From: JANRKH01 sp964351245
Lineage (GTDB): Bacteria; Pseudomonadota; Alphaproteobacteria; Rickettsiales; Rickettsiaceae
Reading direction: 5' to 3'
Length of the DNA: 64,000 nucleotides
NCBI GenBank assembly: GCA_964351245.1
Contig: CAYGNF010000001.1
Coordinates: 1-64,000 of the forward strand
Shown: one piece after another, positions 36,987 to 45,716 of the stretch
Layout: every line of letters begins with the position of its first letter
How positions within the stretch are numbered: the first letter of the stretch is position 1
The notes under the pieces: generated by a model
The model's input: only the letters and a program-made list of their open reading frames with translations
Told to the model about the DNA's origin: nothing
The model's database searches: none
Program-made: the position numbers and the translations under genes

Positions 36987-38978
36987 CTAGTGATCTAGTA
37001 TATCTCCGGTTATCATGGCAATATCTTCTTCTCCTACATAATCAGGTTGATGAGTATCTATAATGTTATCACTAAACTCTGCATACTCTATTAAATCCTG
37101 ATTTCTATCATTATCTCTTATAATCATATAATGATTACCTGTGTAATATAATCTGAGATTTGTTAGATTATCTATCGTGGTATTATCTTGCTCTGGTGCG
37201 ATAATACTAATTGTTCCGTCTGTTCTTCTAATTTCAAAACTATAATTTTCTAATGCATTTGCAAGAGATTGTATCATAATATTATCAGCCCATGTACCAG
37301 ATCTTAAGTGATTCTCTATAAATCCTTCAATATCATTATTTTCTGAGCCTTCAATAAATGGAGCAAGATTTTCTCTATGATCTCTAATATAATTTATTGC
37401 CATTACTCTAAGATCGTTTTGAGGTATATTCGTAAGCCCAGATATAGCATGAAAGAAGCAATTACCATCTCCTGGTACATCTTCTATTACCTCAGATTCT
37501 TTCATTAAACCCAAATCAATAAGGTTATTTTTAATATTTACTGGGTTGGATAATGATATATTGTGATTAGCTTGCTCTAGTATATTTTTACTTATGAAAT
37601 GCTCTGGTTGCTCTTGAGCTCTCAAGAAGCTTGCAATATATTGCACTAAAACTTCATTTGAGAATAATTTTGCGCTTACTGTAGATTTGACATTGCCTAA
37701 TCCAAATAACACAGACTCCAGATTCTTAGTATAAGACTGGTAATCTATGTAATACTTAAATTTCTCCTGAATATTTGGATCAATCTTGTTCATATAACTA
37801 AATAAAATATTCGCCTCTTGTCTATCAATAGCTTCAAAGCTCATCATCTTGTTACTAGCATTATTAAGCTTTTCCATTACATCTTCATAAGCTCGTAATA
37901 TAATTATATTGGAACTATCCATTACATCAGCCCCTCTACTTATTAAAAGATTGACTAAATCTGCGGGGTTATCCCTACGTGCGCTCACCGTTAAAGCTGT
38001 GTTCCTGAAATGATCTTGGTGATTAACATCTGCTCCTTTATCGAGTAAAAATTGGATTGCATGCATCTNNNNNNNNNNNNNNNNNNNNNNNNNNNNNNNN
38101 NNNNNNNNNNNNNNNNNNNNNNNNNNNNNNNNNNNNNNNNNNNNNNNNNNNNNNNNNNNNNNNNNNNNAACATCTGCTCCTTTATCGAGTAAAAATTGGA
38201 TTGCATGCATCTTGCCGTGTAGAGCCGCTGAAAATAATGGAGTTTCTCCTTCTGAATTTGTATGATTTAAACTAAGTCCTTGCTCTAGTAAAAATTCGAT
38301 TGCTTCTACCTTCCCGCCGTAAGCCGCTGAAAATAATGCCGTCTCTCCTCGTTTATTTACATGATTTATGTCAAGTCCTTTACCGAGTAACAGTTTGATC
38401 GCTTCTACCTTCCCGCCTTCAGCTGCTGCAAATAAACTAGTATCTTCTTGTGTAGAGAGATGATTAATATCTGCTCCTGCTTTAAGTAACAATTCGACTG
38501 AATCTAATCTACCAATCCCAAGCCCTGCACACAAGGCGCTGACCCCACGCGGATTGGCATAATTAACATCTGCTCCTGCTGCTATTAATGCTGTGACTGC
38601 ATCTAAAGAACCTCCTAATATAGTGTAAAATAATGGTGTATATCCTCTAGAATCTGTTTGATTAGGATTTGCACCTCCTTGAATTAAAGCGCTGATTGCC
38701 TCTAAATTGCCTGATGTGGCGCGATTCAATGCCAATATTTCATCATTGAGACTATTGTTTTCTATAAAAGGCATAAGCTGAGCCATACTCAGGCTCCTGG
38801 TAGCATAGAATAATGCTGTATAGCCTTCATCATCTAGGCCATTTACATCCACCCCTTCTGCAATTAATGTTTGTATTCTACCTGCATCACCACTCCTTGC
38901 TGCTTCAAATAAATCTGCTTGGTTATTTTCTAAATTCGAGATGGAAGATGTTTTGGGTGCTGAAGATTGATTATTCAT
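36987..38978 (-). CDS. ankyrin-repeat protein with OTU-type cysteine protease domain (candidate effector)
   Basis: The N-terminal half (about 20-390) is an array of at least nine ankyrin repeats, e.g. GETALFSAAYGGKVEAIEFL and GADVNYANPRGVSALCA. A 100-base run of N falls inside it at 38069-38168. Near residues 500-620 lies an OTU fold: VPGDGNCFFHAIS places Asp504 and catalytic Cys507, SGTWADNIMIQSLANAL matches the conserved WAD helix, and TGNHYMII gives His616. Residue numbers assume the gap length is right. OTU proteins cleave ubiquitin chains, and ankyrin repeats bind host proteins, so the product could be a secreted effector; secretion is not shown. No signal peptide is seen and no Shine-Dalgarno precedes the ATG. 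It is a lone gene with its own promoter. Confidence 0.85.
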   Translation of the reverse strand: MNNQSSAPKTSSISNLENNQADLFEAARSGDAGRIQTLIAEGVDVNGLDDEGYTALFYATRSLSMAQLMPFIENNSLNDEILALNRATSGNLEAISALIQGGANPNQTDSRGYTPLFYTILGGSLDAVTALIAAGADVNYANPRGVSALCAGLGIGRLDSVELLLKAGADINHLSTQEDTSLFAAAEGGKVEAIKLLLGKGLDINHVNKRGETALFSAAYGGKVEAIEFLLEQGLSLNHTNSEGETPLFSAALHGKMHAIQFLLDKGADVXXXXXXXXXXXXXXXXXXXXXXXXXXXXXXXXXXMHAIQFLLDKGADVNHQDHFRNTALTVSARRDNPADLVNLLISRGADVMDSSNIIILRAYEDVMEKLNNASNKMMSFEAIDRQEANILFSYMNKIDPNIQEKFKYYIDYQSYTKNLESVLFGLGNVKSTVSAKLFSNEVLVQYIASFLRAQEQPEHFISKNILEQANHNISLSNPVNIKNNLIDLGLMKESEVIEDVPGDGNCFFHAISGLTNIPQNDLRVMAINYIRDHRENLAPFIEGSENNDIEGFIENHLRSGTWADNIMIQSLANALENYSFEIRRTDGTISIIAPEQDNTTIDNLTNLRLYYTGNHYMIIRDNDRNQDLIEYAEFSDNIIDTHQPDYVGEEDIAMITGDILDH
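38025..38068. repeat. 44-bp repeat copy, left of the assembly gap
   Basis: The 44 bases directly left of the gap are identical to the 44 bases directly right of it (38169-38212). They encode the same ankyrin segment (HAIQFLLDKGADV). This marks very similar neighbouring ankyrin repeats. Confidence 0.9.
38069..38168. other. assembly gap of 100 N
   Basis: Exactly 100 unknown bases, a common placeholder size, sit inside the ankyrin array and are flanked by identical 44-bp sequence. If the array keeps its 99-base (33-residue) period, the missing length would be 55 bases or 55 plus a multiple of 99, not 100. The number of repeats is therefore unknown. Confidence 0.95.
38169..38212. repeat. 44-bp repeat copy, right of the assembly gap
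   Basis: Identical to 38025-38068. It is followed by sequence diverging into the next repeat (LFSAALHGKM on the minus strand). Confidence 0.9.
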
Positions 38979-39017
38979 ATATTATATTTAAGAGCGTTAA
39001 TTAAAATTAGGACGGCG

Positions 39018-39046
39018 TTTATATCATATGATGCATTATATTGCAA
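39018..39046 (-). promoter_or_regulatory. probable sigma-70 promoter of the ankyrin-OTU gene
   Basis: On the minus strand TTGCAA (39041-39046), a 17-base spacer and TATAAA (39018-39023) lie 40 bases before the ATG at 38978. Confidence 0.5.
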
Positions 39047-39165
39047 TAACAATTAGGTTTTAAATAATATAGTTAATATCCTAGAGGAAATTTTATATAA
39101 ATCGAAATAATATTCTTTAATAAATAAGGTCAGGGAAGGAAATAGCTAAGCCTTACATCTTAATT

Positions 39166-39708
39166 TTAAGGTAATGGCTTGGGAGAATCTGATAAACTTC
39201 TCAGGTAGGCTATTATGTTGGCAATATCATCTTTTTTTGACAATCCAGCAAAACTCATTTTAGTGCCTTTGGCATAGGCTTTTGGCTTGTGTAAAAAATA
39301 CGCTAATGACTCATAATCCCATTCTCCTCCTAGCGCGCTCAATGCCTTAGAATATGTGTAATTTTCAGATGAGGCTTTTTTTTTGCCTACGATGTCCCAT
39401 AGATTAGGCCCTATTCTATTGGCGCCTCCTTTATCTATAGTGTGGCAAGATATACATTTCACCATCAATGATTTACCTAAATCGCTTGATGCATTTTGCA
39501 TAAGTTCTTTGATATTGATCTCAAATTTTTCTTTTACAGGAGATGCCTCGGCTACATCTTGGTGCGATTCATCTACCTCAATGCTATAACCTCTGTGGGG
39601 ACTCAAATTTGGCTGATAAATTATATCCACCACTTTTCCTGTAACCATAATGATCAGCGCTCCTATTAATATAGATGCTGCAATTTTGTTTGATTCTCTA
39701 CTATTCAT
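39166..39708 (-). CDS. cycM: membrane-anchored class I cytochrome c (CycM type)
   Basis: The 180-residue protein has an uncleaved N-terminal membrane helix (about 9-28), a hydrophilic linker, and a cytochrome c domain. The haem site is CISCH (85-89), and IGPNLWDIVGKKK and TKMSFAGL follow, the latter with the axial Met near 151. Such anchored cytochromes shuttle electrons from the bc1 complex to the terminal oxidase in alphaproteobacteria. It is the last minus-strand gene before the strand switch. Confidence 0.93.
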   Translation of the reverse strand: MNSRESNKIAASILIGALIIMVTGKVVDIIYQPNLSPHRGYSIEVDESHQDVAEASPVKEKFEINIKELMQNASSDLGKSLMVKCISCHTIDKGGANRIGPNLWDIVGKKKASSENYTYSKALSALGGEWDYESLAYFLHKPKAYAKGTKMSFAGLSKKDDIANIIAYLRSLSDSPKPLP

Positions 39709-40085
39709 CTCTTATTTACCTTTGACTAATAAAAATATTAATCTATTATTTGCATTTGATAATCAGATATATCGTAGGCGAATGTAGAGTTAATGGAAAT
39801 GGGTGGTTTATATGTCATGTACATATATTACTCCTGGTTTTATCAAATATTCGTATATACATCTCTATCGATATAGCGCTTTTGTAAATAATGCTAGGAA
39901 TTTCATTGTATACTCATGCTCCTTCCTTATTACTTAACTCCGCTATATCAACATAGATATATTGCTATATATAAGTCAAGAGTTGGTGTGAATGAATTTA
40001 ATGTAATCTGCATTATATAGCTTATCACTTCCAATCTTTATGCCTAAGAGTCATATCTTTCGATTAACCTACTTATATTTGGATT
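39709..40085. other. 377-bp AT-rich intergenic region between divergent genes
   Basis: It lies between cycM (leftward) and xthA (rightward) at the point where the gene strand changes for tens of kilobases. It should hold both promoters. Several short AT palindromes (e.g. TCGATA, TATATA runs) occur. No convincing DnaA box cluster, CtrA pair or RNA gene was found by eye. Confidence 0.4.
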
Positions 40086-40871
40086 ATGACAGAATTGCTG
40101 AAAATTGCTACATGGAATGTAAACTCAATACGCACTAGATTGCCTCAAGTGTTAGATTGGATACAGGCAAATAATATAGATTTACTATTGATGCAAGAGA
40201 TAAAATGTGTCGATGCCGGGTTCCCTTATTCTCAACTCGAAGATTTGGGTTATAATTGCTACGTTTTAGGCCAAAAAACATATAATGGAGTGGCTATTAT
40301 CTCTAGGATCAGAGCAGATGCAATCAAAATAGATTTCCCTGAAAATAATTGTAAAAACGAAGCAAGATTTATAGAAATTGAGCTTCAATCTCAAATAGGA
40401 TATATTACCCTCGCTTCAGTTTATGTGCCTAATGGCGCCGAGGTAGGCAGCCCCAGTTTTCAGAAAAAATTGCAATTCTTAGATAATCTAAAATTTTATC
40501 TTGCGCAGAAATCCCTAAATCAGAAATATATCATTGGGGGAGATTTTAATGTCGCTCCTGAAAACACAGATATATATTCTCCTGATGAGTACGCCGAATC
40601 TCTTTTATTTACAACGCTTGAAAGATCTAAAATTAGAGCTATAAAATATTCAGGGTTTGTTGATCCTATGGTATTATCTGATAAAACTCATAATTATACC
40701 TGGTGGGATTATAGGGCCGGGGCTTTTCCAAAAAACAAAGGCGCAAGAATAGATTACTTTTTGGTGTCCTCGGATTGTATCAACAATATTTACGAGGTTG
40801 CCGTTGATACTAATGCTAGGGCAAGAGAAAAGGCTTCTGATCATGCGCCTGTAATTTTATCGTTAAATTAA
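40086..40871 (+). CDS. xthA: exodeoxyribonuclease III / AP endonuclease
   Basis: This is a base-excision repair enzyme that cuts at abasic sites and trims 3' ends. The 261-residue product shows the exonuclease-endonuclease-phosphatase blocks in order: ATWNVNSIRTRL, LLMQEIKC with the metal-binding Glu, YNGVAIISR, GGDFNVAPENTDIY, ARIDYFLVSS and KASDHAPVI with the catalytic His. Length is typical. The MHS transporter gene follows after 18 bases. Confidence 0.96.
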   Translation: MTELLKIATWNVNSIRTRLPQVLDWIQANNIDLLLMQEIKCVDAGFPYSQLEDLGYNCYVLGQKTYNGVAIISRIRADAIKIDFPENNCKNEARFIEIELQSQIGYITLASVYVPNGAEVGSPSFQKKLQFLDNLKFYLAQKSLNQKYIIGGDFNVAPENTDIYSPDEYAESLLFTTLERSKIRAIKYSGFVDPMVLSDKTHNYTWWDYRAGAFPKNKGARIDYFLVSSDCINNIYEVAVDTNARAREKASDHAPVILSLN

Positions 40872-40889
40872 CTTCACAATAATAATATT

Positions 40890-42125
40890 ATGACAAAAGA
40901 ACAAAAAAACTTTATAGCCGGAATAATTGGGAATATTTTAGATAGATACGATGTTGCTCTTTACGGCCTCATGGCGAGTTTTATAGCTCCGAATTTTTTT
41001 CCTGATGACAATCCTCTAATTTCAACTATTAAAGCTTACAGTATAATGGCGATAGGTCTTATTACTAAGCCGATAGGATCATTTCTTTTTGGATATCTTG
41101 CTATGACAATAGGGCCTAAAAATGTTATGATAGTCTCTTTGGTTGGCGTTGCTATTGCAACTGGATTAATGGGATGTGTTCCATCATACGATCAGATAGG
41201 ACCTTTATCAGCAATCCTCTTTGTTGGCGTACGAATAATTCAAAGTATATTTGCGACAGGAGAGAATGTGGTTGCGCCATTCTTTATCATAGAAAATTCT
41301 CCTGAAAAGAAATATACACGCTCAAGTGGATTATATCATTTTTCTACTATGCTCGGCGTTTTATGTGCATCGATAGCTTCTACTATTGTTAGTAAAACTA
41401 GCGATCCTTCATTTTATTGGAGATATGCTTATTTTGTTGGCTTTGTTACTGCTCTTGCGGGGCTATATTTAAGAGTTAATGTTATTGTAGATGCAGTAGC
41501 ATTACCAGTTAAAATGAGCGTTGGGGATATTATAGGCAAAATTCGAGATAATAGATTTACAATGATTAGAGTAGCTCTTGTATCTAGTTTTTGTTACATT
41601 ACTTATACTATTCCTTTTATATTTATGAATATTTTTATACCAGAGCTTACTGGTATCAATATTTCAGAAATGTTGCAGCTCAATACTTTTTTACTTATTT
41701 TGGATACAGGATTAATCCCTATTTTTAGCCTTGTGGCTGAAAAGTACGATAGAAGAATGTTTATGGCAAGCATGAGTATGTTTACAGCCGTCTCTGTGCT
41801 TCCGTTATTTTACTTTTTACAAGATGCAAATTTCATGTATGTAATGTTCGTAAGGCTAGTAGTAATTCTTGCGGGGCTTGCTTTTCTTGCGCCTATACAT
41901 GCCTGGTTTTATACGCTTTTCAAGGGTAGGGATAAGTATTTACTGATTGGAATAGGTAGTGAACTTGGCAACGAAACTCTGGGCAAGAATAGTACTGTGA
42001 TATGCTTATTTTTGTGGCACTATTTTAAAACTCCAATAGCCCCAGCATTTTATATCTTTTTTGTGGCTGCCTTAGCTACATTCGCACTAATTGGAATGGA
42101 GAAAAAGCATCCAAGAGCTAAGTGA
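40890..42125 (+). CDS. MFS transporter, metabolite:H+ symporter (ProP-like) family
   Basis: A 411-residue protein with about 12 membrane helices. The start IIGNILDRYDVALYGLMASFIAPNFF and the loop FLFGYLAMTIGPKNVM fit the MHS family (ProP, KgtP, ShiA), normally GxxxEWYDF...; here the first motif reads DRYDVALYG. Many paralogues exist in Rickettsia as ProP-like importers of osmolytes or host metabolites. The substrate cannot be inferred. Two TM-rich halves are separated by a short loop near 205-220. Confidence 0.85.
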   Translation: MTKEQKNFIAGIIGNILDRYDVALYGLMASFIAPNFFPDDNPLISTIKAYSIMAIGLITKPIGSFLFGYLAMTIGPKNVMIVSLVGVAIATGLMGCVPSYDQIGPLSAILFVGVRIIQSIFATGENVVAPFFIIENSPEKKYTRSSGLYHFSTMLGVLCASIASTIVSKTSDPSFYWRYAYFVGFVTALAGLYLRVNVIVDAVALPVKMSVGDIIGKIRDNRFTMIRVALVSSFCYITYTIPFIFMNIFIPELTGINISEMLQLNTFLLILDTGLIPIFSLVAEKYDRRMFMASMSMFTAVSVLPLFYFLQDANFMYVMFVRLVVILAGLAFLAPIHAWFYTLFKGRDKYLLIGIGSELGNETLGKNSTVICLFLWHYFKTPIAPAFYIFFVAALATFALIGMEKKHPRAK

Positions 42126-42789
42126 TTTTTAATGTAGTGATATGAAAACTGTAAGTGGATTCTCTGTTTTGTATCTATGAAGTGGTTTTACTAGGTAGAG
42201 GACCTCTTTAGCCGTCGGATTTGACCCTGCTGAGACATTGCGTAAAGGTGGATGTAGTATTATCTAAACTTATCAGATAAGTAATAAACAGTGACCACTC
42301 CCTGATGTTGATTATAGTCCTTAGGAAATACACGCCCTAACAAACCAAGAAGCCCAATATAATGATAAACGAAAATATATGCTTTGCCAATACAGAAATT
42401 TTAAAATTGCATAAGGGTAATTTATATTAGCTCTAGTAATGATTTTGATAATTTTATTGATCAAATTTTGTGCGATAGTAAAGTTTTATACTACGCACTG
42501 CTAACAAAGCAGATATGAGCTCTGCCGAAAAATTATCAGATGGCATATATAATTGCTATATTATACAAGATAAGGGTATTTATTATCTAATTAATAATAT
42601 TCCTGTCATCTAAGGTAGAAAAAAATAGACTAAAAAGACTTTAGACATTTTAAAACCCCTGCCCTCGGGCTTATGAGGCTCTACTCTTTTCTCTATGGAG
42701 AAAAACGCTATTTCTTAGAGCGTCCCAAGCTACTATCGCTCTTGAGCACCATAAATCTTCGGGATCTCAAAGAAAATAATGCTAGTAGG
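42126..42789. other. 664-bp region without a clear gene
   Basis: This is the longest gap in the window. Short protein-like frames occur on the plus strand: 42362-42430 (22 codons from ATG) and 42479-42613, the latter ending LSDGIYNCYIIQDKGIYYLINN with an ATG at 42515. They may be debris of a lost gene. Between 42181 and 42297, AGTGGT and ACCACT can pair at long range around smaller stems, which could be a structured RNA, but it matches none of 6S, tmRNA, SRP or RNase P RNA that I know. Confidence 0.35.
42701..42723 (-). terminator. weak terminator candidate after the transglycosylase gene
   Basis: On the minus strand ACGCT-CTAAGAAAT-AGCGT is followed by TTTT, about 65 bases after the stop at 42790. 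The stem has only five pairs. Confidence 0.3.
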
Positions 42790-43515
42790 TCATTTATCAT
42801 CAGCCAAAAAAACCATCATATTAGCCTTGTATCTATTTTTATCTGCGTTATACCTAGATTTAGAGACAAGTGGCTTATAACGCGATGCATATAATTTATT
42901 GGAAGGAGTAGTGAAACCACGGTATTTTTGTGTATGAAATTTATGTTGATTAATATTATTGGCTATTTTTAGTACTGACTCTTGATACTTTGTGCCTTTT
43001 GTAATATCGGATGAGTGGTAATTTGCAACAGCCTTTTTCCAAGACTTATATTGCTCGAATTTTTCCCTTAGGAATATAGCGCCATATTCTACGTTTCTTT
43101 TTGGCTCAAAAGCATCTGCGATAGATTTAAATTCTGAGCCATGGTACAATAGACTAATTTGCATACATCCTACATCTATACTTTTTTTACCCTTATTTTG
43201 TTGCTGTATAACAAAATTAACTGCATCAAGCTTTCTGTCAAAATAATAGCCCTGACCTTCAACATTCACAGCCCATGGCCAGGGTATTGCTTTCTTAAAA
43301 TCTTGGTGATGTCTACCACTTTCTTGCAGAGAAATTGAGTGAATAAGATCTTTAGGTATATGATATTTTTTTTCAAATTTTGCAAAATAAGCAACACATT
43401 TACTAGATTCATTAATGAGATACATAGATGATGGCAATTTATCTGGACGCGCTGCAAAAACAATGCCTGAACAAAATACAGTAGATGTATATAGCAATAA
43501 AAGTAGTATTCTCAT
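42790..43515 (-). CDS. SLT-domain lytic transglycosylase-like protein
   Basis: A 241-residue exported protein with a signal peptide (about 1-22, ending VFAA). The transglycosylase fold follows: IPKDLIHSISLQESGR with catalytic Glu65, then WPWAVNVEGQGYYF, DVGCMQISLLYHGSEF and NVEYGAIFLREKFEQY. The C-terminal 50 residues are basic and divergent. Family members cut peptidoglycan without hydrolysis and open the wall for secretion systems or flagella; WPW-type proteins are common in alphaproteobacteria beside such machines. It is the only minus-strand gene between 40 and 64 kb. Confidence 0.85.
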   Translation of the reverse strand: MRILLLLLYTSTVFCSGIVFAARPDKLPSSMYLINESSKCVAYFAKFEKKYHIPKDLIHSISLQESGRHHQDFKKAIPWPWAVNVEGQGYYFDRKLDAVNFVIQQQNKGKKSIDVGCMQISLLYHGSEFKSIADAFEPKRNVEYGAIFLREKFEQYKSWKKAVANYHSSDITKGTKYQESVLKIANNINQHKFHTQKYRGFTTPSNKLYASRYKPLVSKSRYNADKNRYKANMMVFLADDK

Positions 43516-43670
43516 AAGATTGGATTATAAATATGAGATTTGTTTTCTCAAGTTTATTGCAGCAAAATACTAAAAATAATAAAAAAATGATGCTCCAGAG
43601 CTTTAAAATTAACTAAACAATAACTATATTTAGATTCAGTAACAATCAGTAACACAATGAGGTTAAAATT

Positions 43671-45542
43671 ATGACTCAAAATACTAAAAAATTCACAGCA
43701 GAAGTTGGTAAAGTTCTTCAGCTAATGATTCATTCTCTGTATACAAATAAAGATATTTTCATTAGAGAGTTGGTGTCTAATGCATCTGATGCATGCGATA
43801 AATTAAAGTTTTTATCTCATACTGATTCATCCTTAATTCAAGAAGGTAGTGAATTTGAAATATCAATTGCAATAGATAAAGATAAGAGAGAGTTGATTAT
43901 AGAAGATAATGGCATGGGCATGAGCGCAAGTGACTTATCAGACAATCTCGGCACCATCGCAAAATCAGGAACTCAAGATTTTTTTAAAAACCTAACAGGT
44001 GAGATGAAAAACGATAGTAACTTAATAGGGCAATTTGGAGTTGGGTTTTACTCTGCATTCATGGTTGCTGATCACGTTACTGTATTATCCAAAAAAGCTG
44101 GCGCTGATGAAGTAAATGAATGGTTTTCTGAAGGATCAGGAGAATATACTATTACTCTTATTGAAAATAGTGATATGCATAGAGGTACCAGAATTATCGT
44201 CAAAATCAAGGAAGGGCTTGACGAATATTTAGATCATTTTAGGGTCAAACATATTGTTAAAACATACTCAGATCACATAGAAGCCTCCGTATATTTTGTA
44301 GAAGAAAATGGTCATAAAAATAAGGTGAATTCAAGCTCTGCATTATGGACAAGAAATAAGTCTGACATTACAGAAGAACAATATCAGGAATTTTACAAGA
44401 GTGTTGCATATGCAGCCGATAAACCATGGGTTACTCTACATAATAAAAATGAAGGGCTTGTAGAATATACCAATCTTTTATTTATTCCTACTAATAAAAC
44501 TTTTGATTTATTCCATCCAGATAGAAAAAGACGAGTCAAATTATACATCAAAAAAGTCTTTATTACTGACGAGAATGTAGATCTAATTCCTCATTATATG
44601 AGATTCTTGAGAGGTGTAGTAGATTCACAGGACCTCCCCCTAAATATCAGCAGGGAGAGTTTGCAGCATAATGCCACGATAGATAAAATAAGGCAATCTA
44701 TCACTAAAAGAGTATTATCTGATCTTGTTAAAAAGAAGGAATCTGATAGAGAAACTTATCAAATATTTTGGCAGAATTTCGGGGCAGCATTGAAAGAAGG
44801 CTTATGCGAAATTAATCCAGATCAAGATAAGCTACTAGATTGTTCATTATTTTACTCCTCAATGCAGAATAAATTTATTTCCTTAGATGAGTACATAAAC
44901 TCCCTACCTAGTGATCTCGAAAATAAAGCCATATACTACTTAAGCGGCGAAAATCCCGAAAAACTAAAAAGTAGTCCGCAAATTGAAGGATACTTAGCAA
45001 AAAATATAGATGTTCTTATATTTTGTGATCCCGTAGATGATTTTTGGGTGAATGTTATCAATAAATATAAGGAGTACGATATTAAATCTGTCACTAGAGT
45101 AAATTCATTAGGAGGAGATAGTAATCTTGAAAATAAGAACGACACCGCCAATGAGTCAAAAGAAGATTTAGATACAAAAATCAAGATACTGAGTTTTTGC
45201 AAAGATACTCTCGGAGATTCCGTCAAAGAAGTCGTTGAATCACACAAACTAACATCTAGCCCTGCAGTACTTAGTGTAGGTAGCGGAGACATGGACATTA
45301 GAATGGAGAGATATTTAGTAGAACAGAAACAACTATTGAAAACATCTTCCAAAATTTTAGAAGTGAATCTGAAGCATCCAATTTTACAAAAAATCGTAGA
45401 TCTTAGAGATCACAATATCAATCAAGCTCAAGATTTGATATGGTTGCTATTTGATCAAGCGTGTATTGTAGAAGGTGAGCCGATTAAAGACGCATCCGGA
45501 TTTAGTAGAAGATTAAATTTATTAATAGAAAAAGCAGCTTAA
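43671..45542 (+). CDS. htpG: chaperone HtpG (Hsp90)
   Basis: This is the bacterial Hsp90, an ATP-driven dimeric chaperone. The 623-residue protein has the GHKL ATPase domain with [26 protein letters not shown] and [15 protein letters not shown]. The middle domain carries [13 protein letters not shown] with the catalytic Arg. The C-terminal dimerisation domain is complete. Length is standard. GAGG nine to twelve bases before the ATG serves as ribosome site. No RpoH consensus of the grpE quality is visible upstream. Confidence 0.98.
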   Translation: MTQNTKKFTAEVGKVLQLMIHSLYTNKDIFIRELVSNASDACDKLKFLSHTDSSLIQEGSEFEISIAIDKDKRELIIEDNGMGMSASDLSDNLGTIAKSGTQDFFKNLTGEMKNDSNLIGQFGVGFYSAFMVADHVTVLSKKAGADEVNEWFSEGSGEYTITLIENSDMHRGTRIIVKIKEGLDEYLDHFRVKHIVKTYSDHIEASVYFVEENGHKNKVNSSSALWTRNKSDITEEQYQEFYKSVAYAADKPWVTLHNKNEGLVEYTNLLFIPTNKTFDLFHPDRKRRVKLYIKKVFITDENVDLIPHYMRFLRGVVDSQDLPLNISRESLQHNATIDKIRQSITKRVLSDLVKKKESDRETYQIFWQNFGAALKEGLCEINPDQDKLLDCSLFYSSMQNKFISLDEYINSLPSDLENKAIYYLSGENPEKLKSSPQIEGYLAKNIDVLIFCDPVDDFWVNVINKYKEYDIKSVTRVNSLGGDSNLENKNDTANESKEDLDTKIKILSFCKDTLGDSVKEVVESHKLTSSPAVLSVGSGDMDIRMERYLVEQKQLLKTSSKILEVNLKHPILQKIVDLRDHNINQAQDLIWLLFDQACIVEGEPIKDASGFSRRLNLLIEKAA

Positions 45543-45716
45543 GTCTAATGATCAGATAAATCTCTAGTAGTACACCTGCTATAATCTGTAAGATAGTTGC
45601 TCGACTATTAGAGATGTATCTTGAATATCGTACTTTTATAGCTGATATATGTATTATAGTTGCATTAGAGTGTCTCCATGATATTGTAGCTTCAGATAAA
45701 AAAGGTCTGGGTCAAC

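Noticed and set aside
39709..40085. DnaA-box cluster at the strand switch
   Set aside because: Only loose TTAT-containing words were found (e.g. TTATCACTT); none matches TTATCCACA well enough to support an origin.
42181..42300. tmRNA, 6S, SRP or RNase P RNA gene
   Set aside because: None of the diagnostic sequences (tag codons, GGAAG tetraloop region, GAGGAAAGTCC) is present.
43516..43670. RpoH promoter before htpG
   Set aside because: No CTTGAAA or CCCCAT element in suitable spacing was found.
44936..45352. 138-codon minus-strand ORF inside htpG
   Set aside because: Antisense to the HtpG C-terminal domain; Ser/Leu-rich shadow frame.
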